Shown piece after piece: positions 1 through 5,571 of a DNA stretch of 5,571 bases (positions are counted from its first letter, which is position 1; every line of letters begins with the position of its first letter). Made by a program: the position numbers and the translations under genes. The DNA comes from an uncultured Eubacteriales bacterium (GTDB lineage Bacteria; Bacillota; Clostridia; TANB77; CAG-508), in assembly GCA_902760765.1 (NCBI GenBank), contig CACWHO010000042.1, positions 1 through 5,571 on the forward strand. The letters are read 5' to 3'. The notes under the pieces were generated by a model. It was not told where the DNA came from, did no database searches, and saw only the letters and a list, made by a program, of their open reading frames with translations.

Positions 1-5
1 ATTTA

Positions 6-1727
6 TTATTTATTAACTAATTTTTTCATTTCCTCAAATCTTTTAGTTTTCAATGTTGTTGTTTTAATTAATTCTTCATCTGTTACAATTATCTCTTTTA
101 TATATTTATATTGTGGCATTGTTTTATTTATATTTTTAATTTCTTGCCATAATCTATCTTTTATTTTCTTTTCATCTGTTAATCCGTAAGCTTCTTTCAT
201 TATCTCTTTATCGTAAACTATTTTTGCTGATACTTTGTAATCTCCATTATCCTGTGGGTCTCCATAAACCATGCTTTCTTTAACACCAGTAACTTTATTT
301 ATTAATGTTTCCAACTCTTCTGGATAGATATTTTTTCCATTTTTTAATACTATTACAAATTTCTTTCTTCCTGTTATAAATATAAATCCATCTTTATCAA
401 TTCTTGCTAAATCTCCAGTATGGAACCATCCATCTTTTTCTAATACTTCATTTGTAGCTTCTTCATTTTGGTAATATCCAAGCATAATAGAATCACCTTT
501 TGCCATTAACTCTCCAATTCCTTCTTCATTTACGTCTGTAAGTTTTACGTCAATACTTGGCATTGCTTTTCCAATAGAGCCTATTCTTTGATATTTATCA
601 TCTTCTGATGCAATAACTGGTGATGTTTCTGTTAATCCATATCCTTGTTTTAAGGCTATTCCTATATTATTAAATAATTTTTCTGTTTCTGGGTCTAATG
701 CAGCTCCACCTGTAACAACAATTCTAAGTTTTGGTGCAAATGCTTCTCTAACTTCTTTAAAGATTTTGTCTCTAACGTCAACACCTAATTTTAATAATAC
801 ATTTGAAATTTTCATTCCAAATTTAACTTGTTTTGTTTTACCTTTTTTATCAATTTCTTTTATTAGTCTTTTTCCTATTGCTTCAAATAATTCTGGAACA
901 GCAATTAATGCTGTAACGTCATATTCTTTAATATTATCTGCAAAATGTCTTAATCCCTCGCAAAATGCTATTGATGAACCTCTTGAAATTGGGAATAAAA
1001 ATCCAACTGTACATTCAAATGTATGATGTAATGGTAAAAATGATAAAAATCTATCTTCTTTTGTAATGTTAAATGTTGAAGAAATATCAAAAATATTTGT
1101 CATCAAATTTTTTTGTGATAACATTACTGCTTTTGATTTTGATGTTGTTCCAGATGTAAATAGCATTATTCCCATTTTCTCTGCATCAATTGTTGCATCA
1201 ATAAATTTTCTATCTCCGTCTTTTACTGCTTCTCTTCCTCTTTCTATTAATTTGTTAAATGAGATTATTCCATTTTTACTTTCTTTTAAGTCCATTGATA
1301 TAAATATTTTTAAATTAGAATTTTTCTTGTCTTTAAGTTCTTCCATAACTTTATCATATTTATCACTATATATTATGGCTTCAGCTTCTGACCTTATTAT
1401 TGAGCTTTCTAATTCATTATCTGGTAATGCTTTATCTAATGGTACTACAACTCCTGTTCCATTTGTAACAGCAAAATAACTTACTTCCCATTCATATCTA
1501 TTATCACTTATAATTGCAACCCTTTTATCTTTAAGTCCAAGATTAATAAGTGCTGTTCCTAAATTATCAACATCACTTTTAAATTGTTTATATGTAATTT
1601 CTTGGAATTTTCCATCTTTTTTTGGTTTAAACACATATGCTGGTCTTTCTCCATATTTTTCAGCTGAGTTGTTTAACATTTCTTTTAAATTTTCAAATTT
1701 TTCTACTTTGTAAGTTGGTTCTCTCAT
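6..1727 (-). CDS. AMP-forming long-chain acyl-CoA synthetase (fatty-acid--CoA ligase)
   Basis: A cytosolic or membrane-peripheral enzyme of the ANL adenylating superfamily. It should activate a fatty acid with ATP to an acyl-adenylate and transfer it to CoA. The 573 residues are full length for this family. Visible motifs in order: the phosphate-binding loop TSGTTSKSKAV (191-201; the commoner form is TSGTTGxPK), LPLHHTFE (231-238), GGAALDP (340-346), the adenine/acyl-binding QGYGLTETSP (361-370), GWFHTGDL with the ribose-binding Asp439 (433-440), the hinge TGRKKFVIV (452-460), NGKNIYPEELE (463-473), and a C-terminal KTTTLKTKR (555-563) whose Lys560 aligns with the adenylation lysine. No signal peptide or membrane segment is evident. 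The ATG at 1727 is preceded by GGGAGGAAT with GGAGG 8 nt away, which fixes the start. The gene lies 43 bp downstream of the TetR gene, so co-transcription is likely. The family call is firm; chain-length preference, and CoA rather than ACP as acceptor, are inferred. Confidence 0.93.
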   Translation of the reverse strand: MREPTYKVEKFENLKEMLNNSAEKYGERPAYVFKPKKDGKFQEITYKQFKSDVDNLGTALINLGLKDKRVAIISDNRYEWEVSYFAVTNGTGVVVPLDKALPDNELESSIIRSEAEAIIYSDKYDKVMEELKDKKNSNLKIFISMDLKESKNGIISFNKLIERGREAVKDGDRKFIDATIDAEKMGIMLFTSGTTSKSKAVMLSQKNLMTNIFDISSTFNITKEDRFLSFLPLHHTFECTVGFLFPISRGSSIAFCEGLRHFADNIKEYDVTALIAVPELFEAIGKRLIKEIDKKGKTKQVKFGMKISNVLLKLGVDVRDKIFKEVREAFAPKLRIVVTGGAALDPETEKLFNNIGIALKQGYGLTETSPVIASEDDKYQRIGSIGKAMPSIDVKLTDVNEEGIGELMAKGDSIMLGYYQNEEATNEVLEKDGWFHTGDLARIDKDGFIFITGRKKFVIVLKNGKNIYPEELETLINKVTGVKESMVYGDPQDNGDYKVSAKIVYDKEIMKEAYGLTDEKKIKDRLWQEIKNINKTMPQYKYIKEIIVTDEELIKTTTLKTKRFEEMKKLVNK

Positions 1728-1770
1728 TTTTAATTCCTCCCAATATAAGATAAATTTATAAATAAATTAT

Positions 1771-2349
1771 TTATTTTGTGTCTTTTCTCAATAATCCTTC
1801 AATTATTGTATTTTCTAATTCTTTATATATTTTTAGTGTTTCAATTTTTTCGTTATTTTTCATTTTATAAACTAAAACTGATGCAATTAGTCCATATATT
1901 TCTGATGCCATTATTTTGCTATTTCCTTGTTTTATCTCTCCAGTCTCCATGCCTTTTTTTACAAACTCTTCAATTTTGTCTATATATTCATAAACGTATT
2001 TTTGGCACATTTGATTTCTTTCTTCTCTTCCATAGAATTGACATAAAAGCATTGTTATAAAGTCTTGATATTTGTTTACTATTTTTATTTGTATTAAAAT
2101 TACTGCTTTTAGTTTATCAATGTAACTATCAAGCTTTTCAGTTTTTATATCTACACTATTTTGTAATAATTTTATTCCTTCATTAATTAAGAAATTAAAA
2201 ATTTCTTCTTTGCTTGAAAAATGATAATATAATGTTCCTTTTGCAACTCCAACAGCCTGTGTTATATCATCAACACTTGTTGCATCATATCCTTTCTCAG
2301 CAAAGAGTTTCATTGATGTCTCAAATATTTTCCTTTTTGTTTTATTCAT
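1771..2349 (-). CDS. TetR/AcrR-family transcriptional regulator
   Basis: A one-component dimeric repressor of the TetR family, 192 residues from the chosen start, which is a normal length. The N-terminal helix-turn-helix is clear: KIFETSMKLFAEKGYDATS (7-25), the first HTH helix around SVDDITQAVG (25-34), the recognition helix VAKGTLYYHF (35-44), then SSKEEIF (45-51). The remainder is the helical, poorly conserved ligand-binding and dimerisation domain. A GTG nine bases upstream (2358) would add MSN, but AAAGGG at 2358-2363 sits 8 nt before the ATG at 2349 and directly abuts the GTG, so the ATG is preferred. The gene is first in an apparent two-gene operon with the acyl-CoA synthetase. This suggests it senses a fatty acid or acyl-CoA and represses its own operon, as FadR-type TetR proteins do in Bacillus. 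The ligand and target are inference from context; the family assignment is not in doubt. Confidence 0.92.
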   Translation of the reverse strand: MNKTKRKIFETSMKLFAEKGYDATSVDDITQAVGVAKGTLYYHFSSKEEIFNFLINEGIKLLQNSVDIKTEKLDSYIDKLKAVILIQIKIVNKYQDFITMLLCQFYGREERNQMCQKYVYEYIDKIEEFVKKGMETGEIKQGNSKIMASEIYGLIASVLVYKMKNNEKIETLKIYKELENTIIEGLLRKDTK

Positions 2350-2357
2350 ATTTGACA

Positions 2358-2364
2358 CCCTTTC
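2358..2364 (-). promoter_or_regulatory. Ribosome binding site deciding the tetR-family start
   Basis: On the minus strand this reads GAAAGGG. It is 8 nt upstream of the ATG at 2349 but immediately adjacent to the in-frame GTG at 2358. The spacing therefore supports the ATG as the translation start. Confidence 0.6.
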
Positions 2365-2396
2365 ACTAAGCTATTTGGTTAACACCATTTGTCCAT

Positions 2397-2425
2397 ATTA
2401 TATATTGAAATTAAAATAATTGCAA
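2397..2425 (-). promoter_or_regulatory. Sigma-A-type promoter for the tetR-family/acyl-CoA synthetase operon
   Basis: On the minus strand the -35 is TTGCAA (2420-2425; 4 of 6 matches to TTGACA). It is separated by exactly 17 bp from a perfect TATAAT -10 (2397-2402). Transcription would start near 2390 and give a leader of about 40 nt before the ATG at 2349. A perfect -10 is less surprising in AT-rich DNA, but the spacing and location are right. Confidence 0.6.
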
Positions 2426-2440
2426 TAGTTTTTTATTTTC

Positions 2441-2448
2441 AACCGGTT
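2441..2448. promoter_or_regulatory. Candidate TetR-family operator AACCGGTT
   Basis: AACCGGTT is a perfect 8-bp palindrome and a rare GC-containing island in this spacer. One side continues as AACCGGTTAGTC (2441-2452), but the left flank does not mirror AGTC, so perfect symmetry is limited to 8 bp. TetR-family operators are often palindromes with an ACCGGT-like centre. It lies 15 bp upstream of the operon's -35, centred near -55, which is not the usual place for simple occlusion of RNA polymerase. Binding by the neighbouring TetR protein is inference. Confidence 0.4.
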
Positions 2449-2577
2449 AGTCTAAAATTTTTCTTAAAATTATGTTTAATTTCAAGATATTTTTTACTTT
2501 GTATTTTATTAGTCAAAATTTTAAAATTTTTAATTTAAAATTAGTAAAAATTTGTATGCTAAATTTGTGAATAATAC

Positions 2578-2606
2578 TTTACAAATTATTGCAGTTAATA
2601 TAAAAT
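2578..2606 (+). promoter_or_regulatory. Probable sigma-A-type promoter of the Lon-like protease gene
   Basis: TTTACA (2578-2583; 5 of 6 matches to TTGACA), 17 bp, then TAAAAT (2601-2606; 5 of 6 matches to TATAAT). This predicts a start near 2613 and a leader of about 57 nt before the ATG at 2670. A 7-bp inverted repeat, AATTTGT (2562-2568) and ACAAATT (2581-2587), overlaps the -35 and could be a regulator site, although AT-rich repeats of this size arise easily by chance. No heat-shock operator of known type is present. Confidence 0.45.
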
Positions 2607-2669
2607 AACGTTGTAGTAATAAATACATTCAAAATGGAGATAATATAAGAAAATTTTGGAGGAAAACAA

Positions 2670-5057
2670 ATGAAAAATAAAAACGAATTAAATTGCAACT
2701 CTTTAAAAATGAGTTGTGATGAAAAAATATTCAATTTTGAAACAACAAAAGATGTTGAAGATATTACAACAGGAATTGGTCAAGATAGAGGAATAAAAGC
2801 TTTGGAATTTGGTCTTCAAGTTGATGTTAAAGGATATAACCTTTACATTGAAGGTCCTAGTGGTGTTGGTAAAACAATGTACACAAAAAATTATTTAAAT
2901 AGAATTTCAAAAAAGCAAAAAACTCCAAATGATTGGTGCTATATATATAATTTTGATAATCCTAATGAACCAATTGCCGTTTCACTTCCTGCAGGTCAGG
3001 GTAAAGAATTTAAAGCTGCAATGGAAGGTTTTATATTAGAAGTTAAAAAAGATATCAAAAAAACTTTTAATGCTGATGATTTTGAAAAAGAAAAAGCTGT
3101 TATTAAGCAAAGATTTGAAGAACAAAGATCCAGCTTATTAGAGCAATTAAATAATGAAGCTGCTAAATATAATTTTCAAGTGAAAACTTCTCAAAATGGT
3201 ATTTTTATGATGCCCGTTGTTGATGGAAATGCTATTGATGAAGAAACATTTGATAAATTAGATGATTCTGTAAAAAATGAATATGAATCAAAAGCTAGTA
3301 TTGTTCAAGATTTAATTATGAAAGCAATTGAACAAATAAGAATTATTGAGCAAGAATCTGACAAAAGAGTTTCAGAGTGGCAATCAAATATTGCTTTATT
3401 AACTATTAATGTTCATATAAATTATTTGAAATCAAAATTCAAAAGAAATAAAAAAATAACAAAATTCTTAAATGATGTTAAAGAAGATGTATTAAAAAAT
3501 GTTTCTTATTTCTTAAATGAAGATAAAGAAAAAGAAAAGCAACAACAAATAAATCCAATGAATAGAAAACAAGACCCTTCTTTGAATTATCGTGTTAATT
3601 TATTTGTTGATAATTCAAATACTGAAGGTGCTCCTGTTATAATGGATTCAAACTATTCTTACCAAAGTATATTTGGAAGTCTTGAATATGAAAATTATTA
3701 TGGTTCTTTGAAAACAGATTATACTATGTTATTGCCAGGTCTTTTGCAAAAAGCAAATGGTGGATATATTATTTTTCAAGCAAAAGATTTATTGCAAAAT
3801 CCAATGTGTTATGAAGCACTAAAAAAAGCTTTAAGAGTCAAAGAAATAAGTATTGATAATACAGCTGAGCAACGTACTTCTATGGTTATGGTTTCATTAA
3901 AACCTGAGCCAATACCTTTGGATTTAAAAGTTATTTTAATTGGAAATAGTAATATTTATCAAACATTACTTGCAATGGATTCTGATTTTAAAAAATTATT
4001 TAAAATAAAAGTTGAATTTGAAGATGATGCACCATTAAATGCAGAAAATGCTAATAAGTTGGCTAAAATAATTCATGGTTTTTGTGAAGCTGAAGAACTA
4101 CCACATTTAGATAAAGGTGCAATGTGTAGTCTAGTTGAATATTCATCTAAACTTGCTGGAAGTCATAAAAAACTATCAACAAGGTTTGATGATTTAATGC
4201 AAGTTGCTGGTGAAGCTGCAACTTGGGCTAAAATTGCCAAGTCAAAGGTTGTAACAAAAGATTATATTGAAAAAGCTTTATCTGAAAGAAAAGACAGAGT
4301 TAAAAAATACGATGCAAAATTTATGGAAATGATAAATGATAATACTCTTTTAATTGATACATCTGGATTTGAAGTTGGTACAATAAATGGTTTAACAGTT
4401 ATGACAATTGGTGACTATTCTTTTGGTAGACCTGCCAGAATTACAGTTAACACATATACAGGAAAAAGTGGTATTGTAAACATTGAAAGAGAGGTTGAAC
4501 TTTCTGGTTCTTCTCACTCAAAAGGTGTTTTAATTTTAACAGGATATTTAGGTGAAATGTTTGCACAAGATATTCCTTTATCATTAACAGCAAGTATTTG
4601 TTTTGAGCAATTATACAATGGTGTTGATGGAGATAGTGCTTCAAGTACAGAGCTTTATGCTTTACTTTCTAGTCTTTCTGGTATACCTATAAATCAGTCA
4701 ATTGCTGTTACTGGCTCTGTAAACCAAAAAGGTCAAATACAACCTATTGGTGGTGTAAATGAAAAAATTGAAGGATTTTTCCAAATTTGTAAAATGCGTG
4801 GTTTAACTGGTGAACATGGTGTTATGATTCCTGTTCAAAATGTTGATAATTTACAGCTTTCTGATGAAATTGTTGATGCTGTTAAAAATAATTTATTCCA
4901 TATTTATGCTATTTCTTCTATTGAAGAAGGAATTGAAGTTTTAACAGGCGTACCTGCTGGAAAGAAAGATAAAAGTGGTCATTTTCCTGCTGGTACTGTA
5001 AATTATTTAGTATATGAAAAGCTTAAAAAATACGCAGAAATTAGTGAAAATTCTTAA
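2670..5057 (+). CDS. Lon-like ATP-dependent serine protease (COG1067 type, AAA+ plus S16 domain)
   Basis: A cytosolic AAA+ protease of 795 residues that should unfold and degrade proteins using ATP, presumably as a ring oligomer. It belongs to the Lon-like group with an AAA_32-type N-terminal half (as in E. coli YcbZ), not to classical LonA. Visible parts: Walker A GPSGVGKT (62-69, Lys68); a long charged, helix-rich insertion (about 130-300); the Walker B region NGGYIIFQAKDLL (363-375); sensor-1-like VILIGNSN (421-428); sensor-2-like LSTRFDDL (502-509); and the S16 protease domain (about 560-760). The catalytic dyad is intact: Ser656 in GDSAS and Lys699 in GGVNEK, 43 residues apart as in classical Lon. 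Gln370 occupies the place where a Walker B Asp might be expected; Asp373 is nearby. There are no membrane segments, unlike archaeal LonB. GGAGG ends 7 nt before the ATG and sets the start. It appears monocistronic, and substrates are unknown. Confidence 0.93.
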   Translation: MKNKNELNCNSLKMSCDEKIFNFETTKDVEDITTGIGQDRGIKALEFGLQVDVKGYNLYIEGPSGVGKTMYTKNYLNRISKKQKTPNDWCYIYNFDNPNEPIAVSLPAGQGKEFKAAMEGFILEVKKDIKKTFNADDFEKEKAVIKQRFEEQRSSLLEQLNNEAAKYNFQVKTSQNGIFMMPVVDGNAIDEETFDKLDDSVKNEYESKASIVQDLIMKAIEQIRIIEQESDKRVSEWQSNIALLTINVHINYLKSKFKRNKKITKFLNDVKEDVLKNVSYFLNEDKEKEKQQQINPMNRKQDPSLNYRVNLFVDNSNTEGAPVIMDSNYSYQSIFGSLEYENYYGSLKTDYTMLLPGLLQKANGGYIIFQAKDLLQNPMCYEALKKALRVKEISIDNTAEQRTSMVMVSLKPEPIPLDLKVILIGNSNIYQTLLAMDSDFKKLFKIKVEFEDDAPLNAENANKLAKIIHGFCEAEELPHLDKGAMCSLVEYSSKLAGSHKKLSTRFDDLMQVAGEAATWAKIAKSKVVTKDYIEKALSERKDRVKKYDAKFMEMINDNTLLIDTSGFEVGTINGLTVMTIGDYSFGRPARITVNTYTGKSGIVNIEREVELSGSSHSKGVLILTGYLGEMFAQDIPLSLTASICFEQLYNGVDGDSASSTELYALLSSLSGIPINQSIAVTGSVNQKGQIQPIGGVNEKIEGFFQICKMRGLTGEHGVMIPVQNVDNLQLSDEIVDAVKNNLFHIYAISSIEEGIEVLTGVPAGKKDKSGHFPAGTVNYLVYEKLKKYAEISENS

Positions 5058-5082
5058 ATAAAATTTAATAATTTGTTTTTAT

Positions 5083-5225
5083 AAATAAAGAAATAATGTA
5101 TTCTTTAAATTTTATAGAGTTCCCCATTCTAAAAATTCTTTAAAAAGTTTTTCAAACTTTTTAGAATTTTTGAACGGTCCCCACTTACTCTATAAAATTT
5201 TGCAGAATACATTATTTTTTTATTT
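5083..5225. repeat. Element A: 143-bp imperfect palindrome folding into one long hairpin
   Basis: The outer stem pairs 5083-5104 with 5204-5225 (22 positions, one G.T). A small TT/TGC internal loop follows, then a perfect 14-bp stem of 5107-5120 with 5187-5200. An asymmetric GC-rich loop (TCC at 5121-5123; TCCCCACTT at 5178-5186) follows. The inner stem then pairs 5124-5129 with 5172-5177 (one A.C), 5131-5139 with 5163-5171, and 5142-5150 with 5154-5162, capped by TTC. The element starts 25 bp after the protease stop codon. It could stop or protect converging transcripts, be a MITE/REP-like insertion, or encode a structured RNA. On the minus strand it reads GTGGGGACCGTTC, which from memory resembles a core common in clostridial palindromic repeats; this is unverified. 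Confidence 0.75.
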
Positions 5226-5256
5226 AATCAGCAATTATTTAAATATTATCTTTATA

Positions 5257-5451
5257 TAGTTTATAATATAATAATATATATATTTATGAAGTGACGAATG
5301 CGATTGGAAAGTGTTTAGAAAATCTTGATTTAAGAAAATGAAGGAACCCAAATTATTTTGGGGAGTGTCATTTTCTTAAATCTAGATTTTCTAATCACTT
5401 GTATTGAGCCGAGGAACATAATAAATATATATATTATTATATTATAAACTA
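5257..5451. repeat. Element B: 195-bp nested palindrome with perfect 31-bp terminal inverted repeats
   Basis: The arms 5257-5287 and 5421-5451 are perfect reverse complements over 31 bp, composed of A and T apart from one G/C pair near the outer end. Inside, 5309-5341 pairs with 5368-5400 over 33 positions with only two T.T mismatches (5314/5395 and 5326/5383). Between the stems lies a 21/20-nt internal loop of mixed composition (5288-5308 and 5401-5420). The 26-nt apical loop contains a small CCCAAA/TTTGGG hairpin (5347-5352 with 5357-5362). Each arm ends in TA, as a TA target duplication would give, but TA is common here. There is no ORF inside, so it is either a non-autonomous palindromic element or a DNA copy of a highly structured RNA. 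Its right arm ends 3 bp from the stop codon of the converging gene. Confidence 0.8.
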
Positions 5452-5454
5452 ATT

Positions 5455-5571
5455 TTAAAGTATATTTTTCAAATTAAATTTGCTTTTTTCTTTAATTAAA
5501 TTCAATATTGAAATACTATTATCTATTCTTACCACAGCATCTTGGTAGTCTTCTACATCTATATCACTTTC
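5455..5571 (-). CDS. C-terminal end of an unidentified protein (partial, runs off the window)
   Basis: The minus strand is open from the window edge to a TAA at 5455-5457, giving 38 residues that begin ESDIDVEDYQDAVVRIDNS and end FNLKNIL. The other two minus frames meet stops within the first few codons of the edge. Codon use (ATA, AGT, GAT, TTA) matches the neighbouring genes. The fragment is acidic at first, then basic and probably helical, with no recognised motif. It converges on the protease gene, with the two palindromic elements between them. The fragment is too short to name a family, and with only 38 codons a chance open frame cannot be excluded. Confidence 0.55.
   Translation of the reverse strand, partial: ESDIDVEDYQDAVVRIDNSISILNLIKEKSKFNLKNIL

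Larger units (their letters stand above)
2350..2669. other. Divergent intergenic region between the tetR-family gene and the Lon-like gene
   Basis: About 320 bp of very AT-rich DNA with no credible ORF. It contains the leftward promoter, the AACCGGTT palindrome, the rightward promoter and the GGAGG ribosome binding site of the protease gene (2658-2662). The middle, roughly 2454-2560, is made of alternating A and T tracts such as AAAATTTTAAAATTTTT. Such tracts could curve the helix or act as an UP element, but no specific site is recognisable there. No riboswitch, CIRCE (HrcA) or CtsR box was seen. Confidence 0.7.

Noticed and set aside
766..1479. Plus-strand open frames inside the acyl-CoA synthetase gene (766-1026, 1066-1479)
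   Set aside because: They lie antisense to a full-length enzyme with intact motifs, encode low-complexity Ser/Ile/Phe-rich proteins and have no convincing ribosome binding site.
1776..2060. Plus-strand open frame opposite the TetR gene
   Set aside because: It is a Phe/Leu-rich shadow of an AT-rich coding strand; the TetR reading frame is unambiguous.
2350..2358. GTG at 2358 as start of the TetR protein
   Set aside because: The AAAGGG ribosome binding site touches the GTG but is correctly spaced from the ATG at 2349, and the extra MSN is not part of the fold.
2376..2387. TGGT-taac-ACCA inverted repeat near the operon transcription start, as a second operator
   Set aside because: Its arms are only 4 bp, the flanks do not extend the symmetry, and it matches the AACCGGTT site only in GGTTA.
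2581..2612. CIRCE or CtsR heat-shock operator upstream of the protease gene
   Set aside because: Neither TTAGCACTC-N9-GAGTGCTAA nor the GGTCAAA tandem heptad is present.
4447..4644. Minus-strand open frame inside the protease gene
   Set aside because: It is antisense to the conserved S16 domain, His/Leu-rich and without family features.
5131..5171. Inner hairpin of element A as a classical intrinsic terminator of the protease gene
   Set aside because: The stem is almost all A-T and is followed by GAACGGTCCCC, not a T tract, so it does not fit the rule; a terminator role for the whole element stays open.
5257..5451. Element B as a retron msr-msd, riboswitch, hammerhead or group II intron fragment
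   Set aside because: No reverse transcriptase is visible, the 31-bp outer arms are much longer than retron a1/a2, the element lies after genes and not before them, and no signature core of these RNAs was found.

Overview
The window is strongly AT-rich DNA with AT-biased codons and clean GGAGG-type ribosome binding sites. Its gene content is a clostridial-type AMP-forming acyl-CoA synthetase, a TetR regulator and a two-domain Lon-like protease of the COG1067 type. Together these suggest a low-GC Bacillota (Clostridia-like) chromosome. This is inference from style and gene families; there is no rRNA or other phylogenetic marker.

Layout. Positions 6-1727 (minus) encode a complete 573-residue long-chain acyl-CoA synthetase. 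Positions 1771-2349 (minus) encode a TetR/AcrR-family regulator 43 bp upstream of it, so the two look like one operon transcribed leftward. Positions 2350-2669 form a divergent, very AT-rich intergenic region. It holds a good sigma-A-type promoter for the operon (TTGCAA-17-TATAAT), a GC-containing palindrome AACCGGTT that is a candidate TetR operator, and a probable promoter for the rightward gene. Positions 2670-5057 (plus) encode a complete 795-residue Lon-like ATP-dependent protease with a Walker A motif and an intact Ser656/Lys699 dyad. Positions 5058-5454 carry no gene but hold two different large inverted-repeat elements. Positions 5455-5571 (minus) are the last 38 codons of an unidentified gene that enters from the right edge and converges on the protease gene.

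How it fits together. The TetR protein probably controls its own operon and therefore fatty-acid activation; its ligand may be a fatty acid or acyl-CoA, but the sequence does not show this. The protease is a separate transcription unit on the other strand and probably acts in protein quality control. The most unusual part is the convergent spacer. Element A (5083-5225) folds almost end to end into one long hairpin. Element B (5257-5451) has perfect 31-bp terminal inverted repeats enclosing a second 33-bp stem with two mismatches. Small GC-containing internal loops interrupt both, and a similar purine-rich internal-loop pattern occurs twice in B and once, on the opposite strand, in A. They could be palindromic MITE/REP-like insertions or structured RNAs; the window alone cannot decide.
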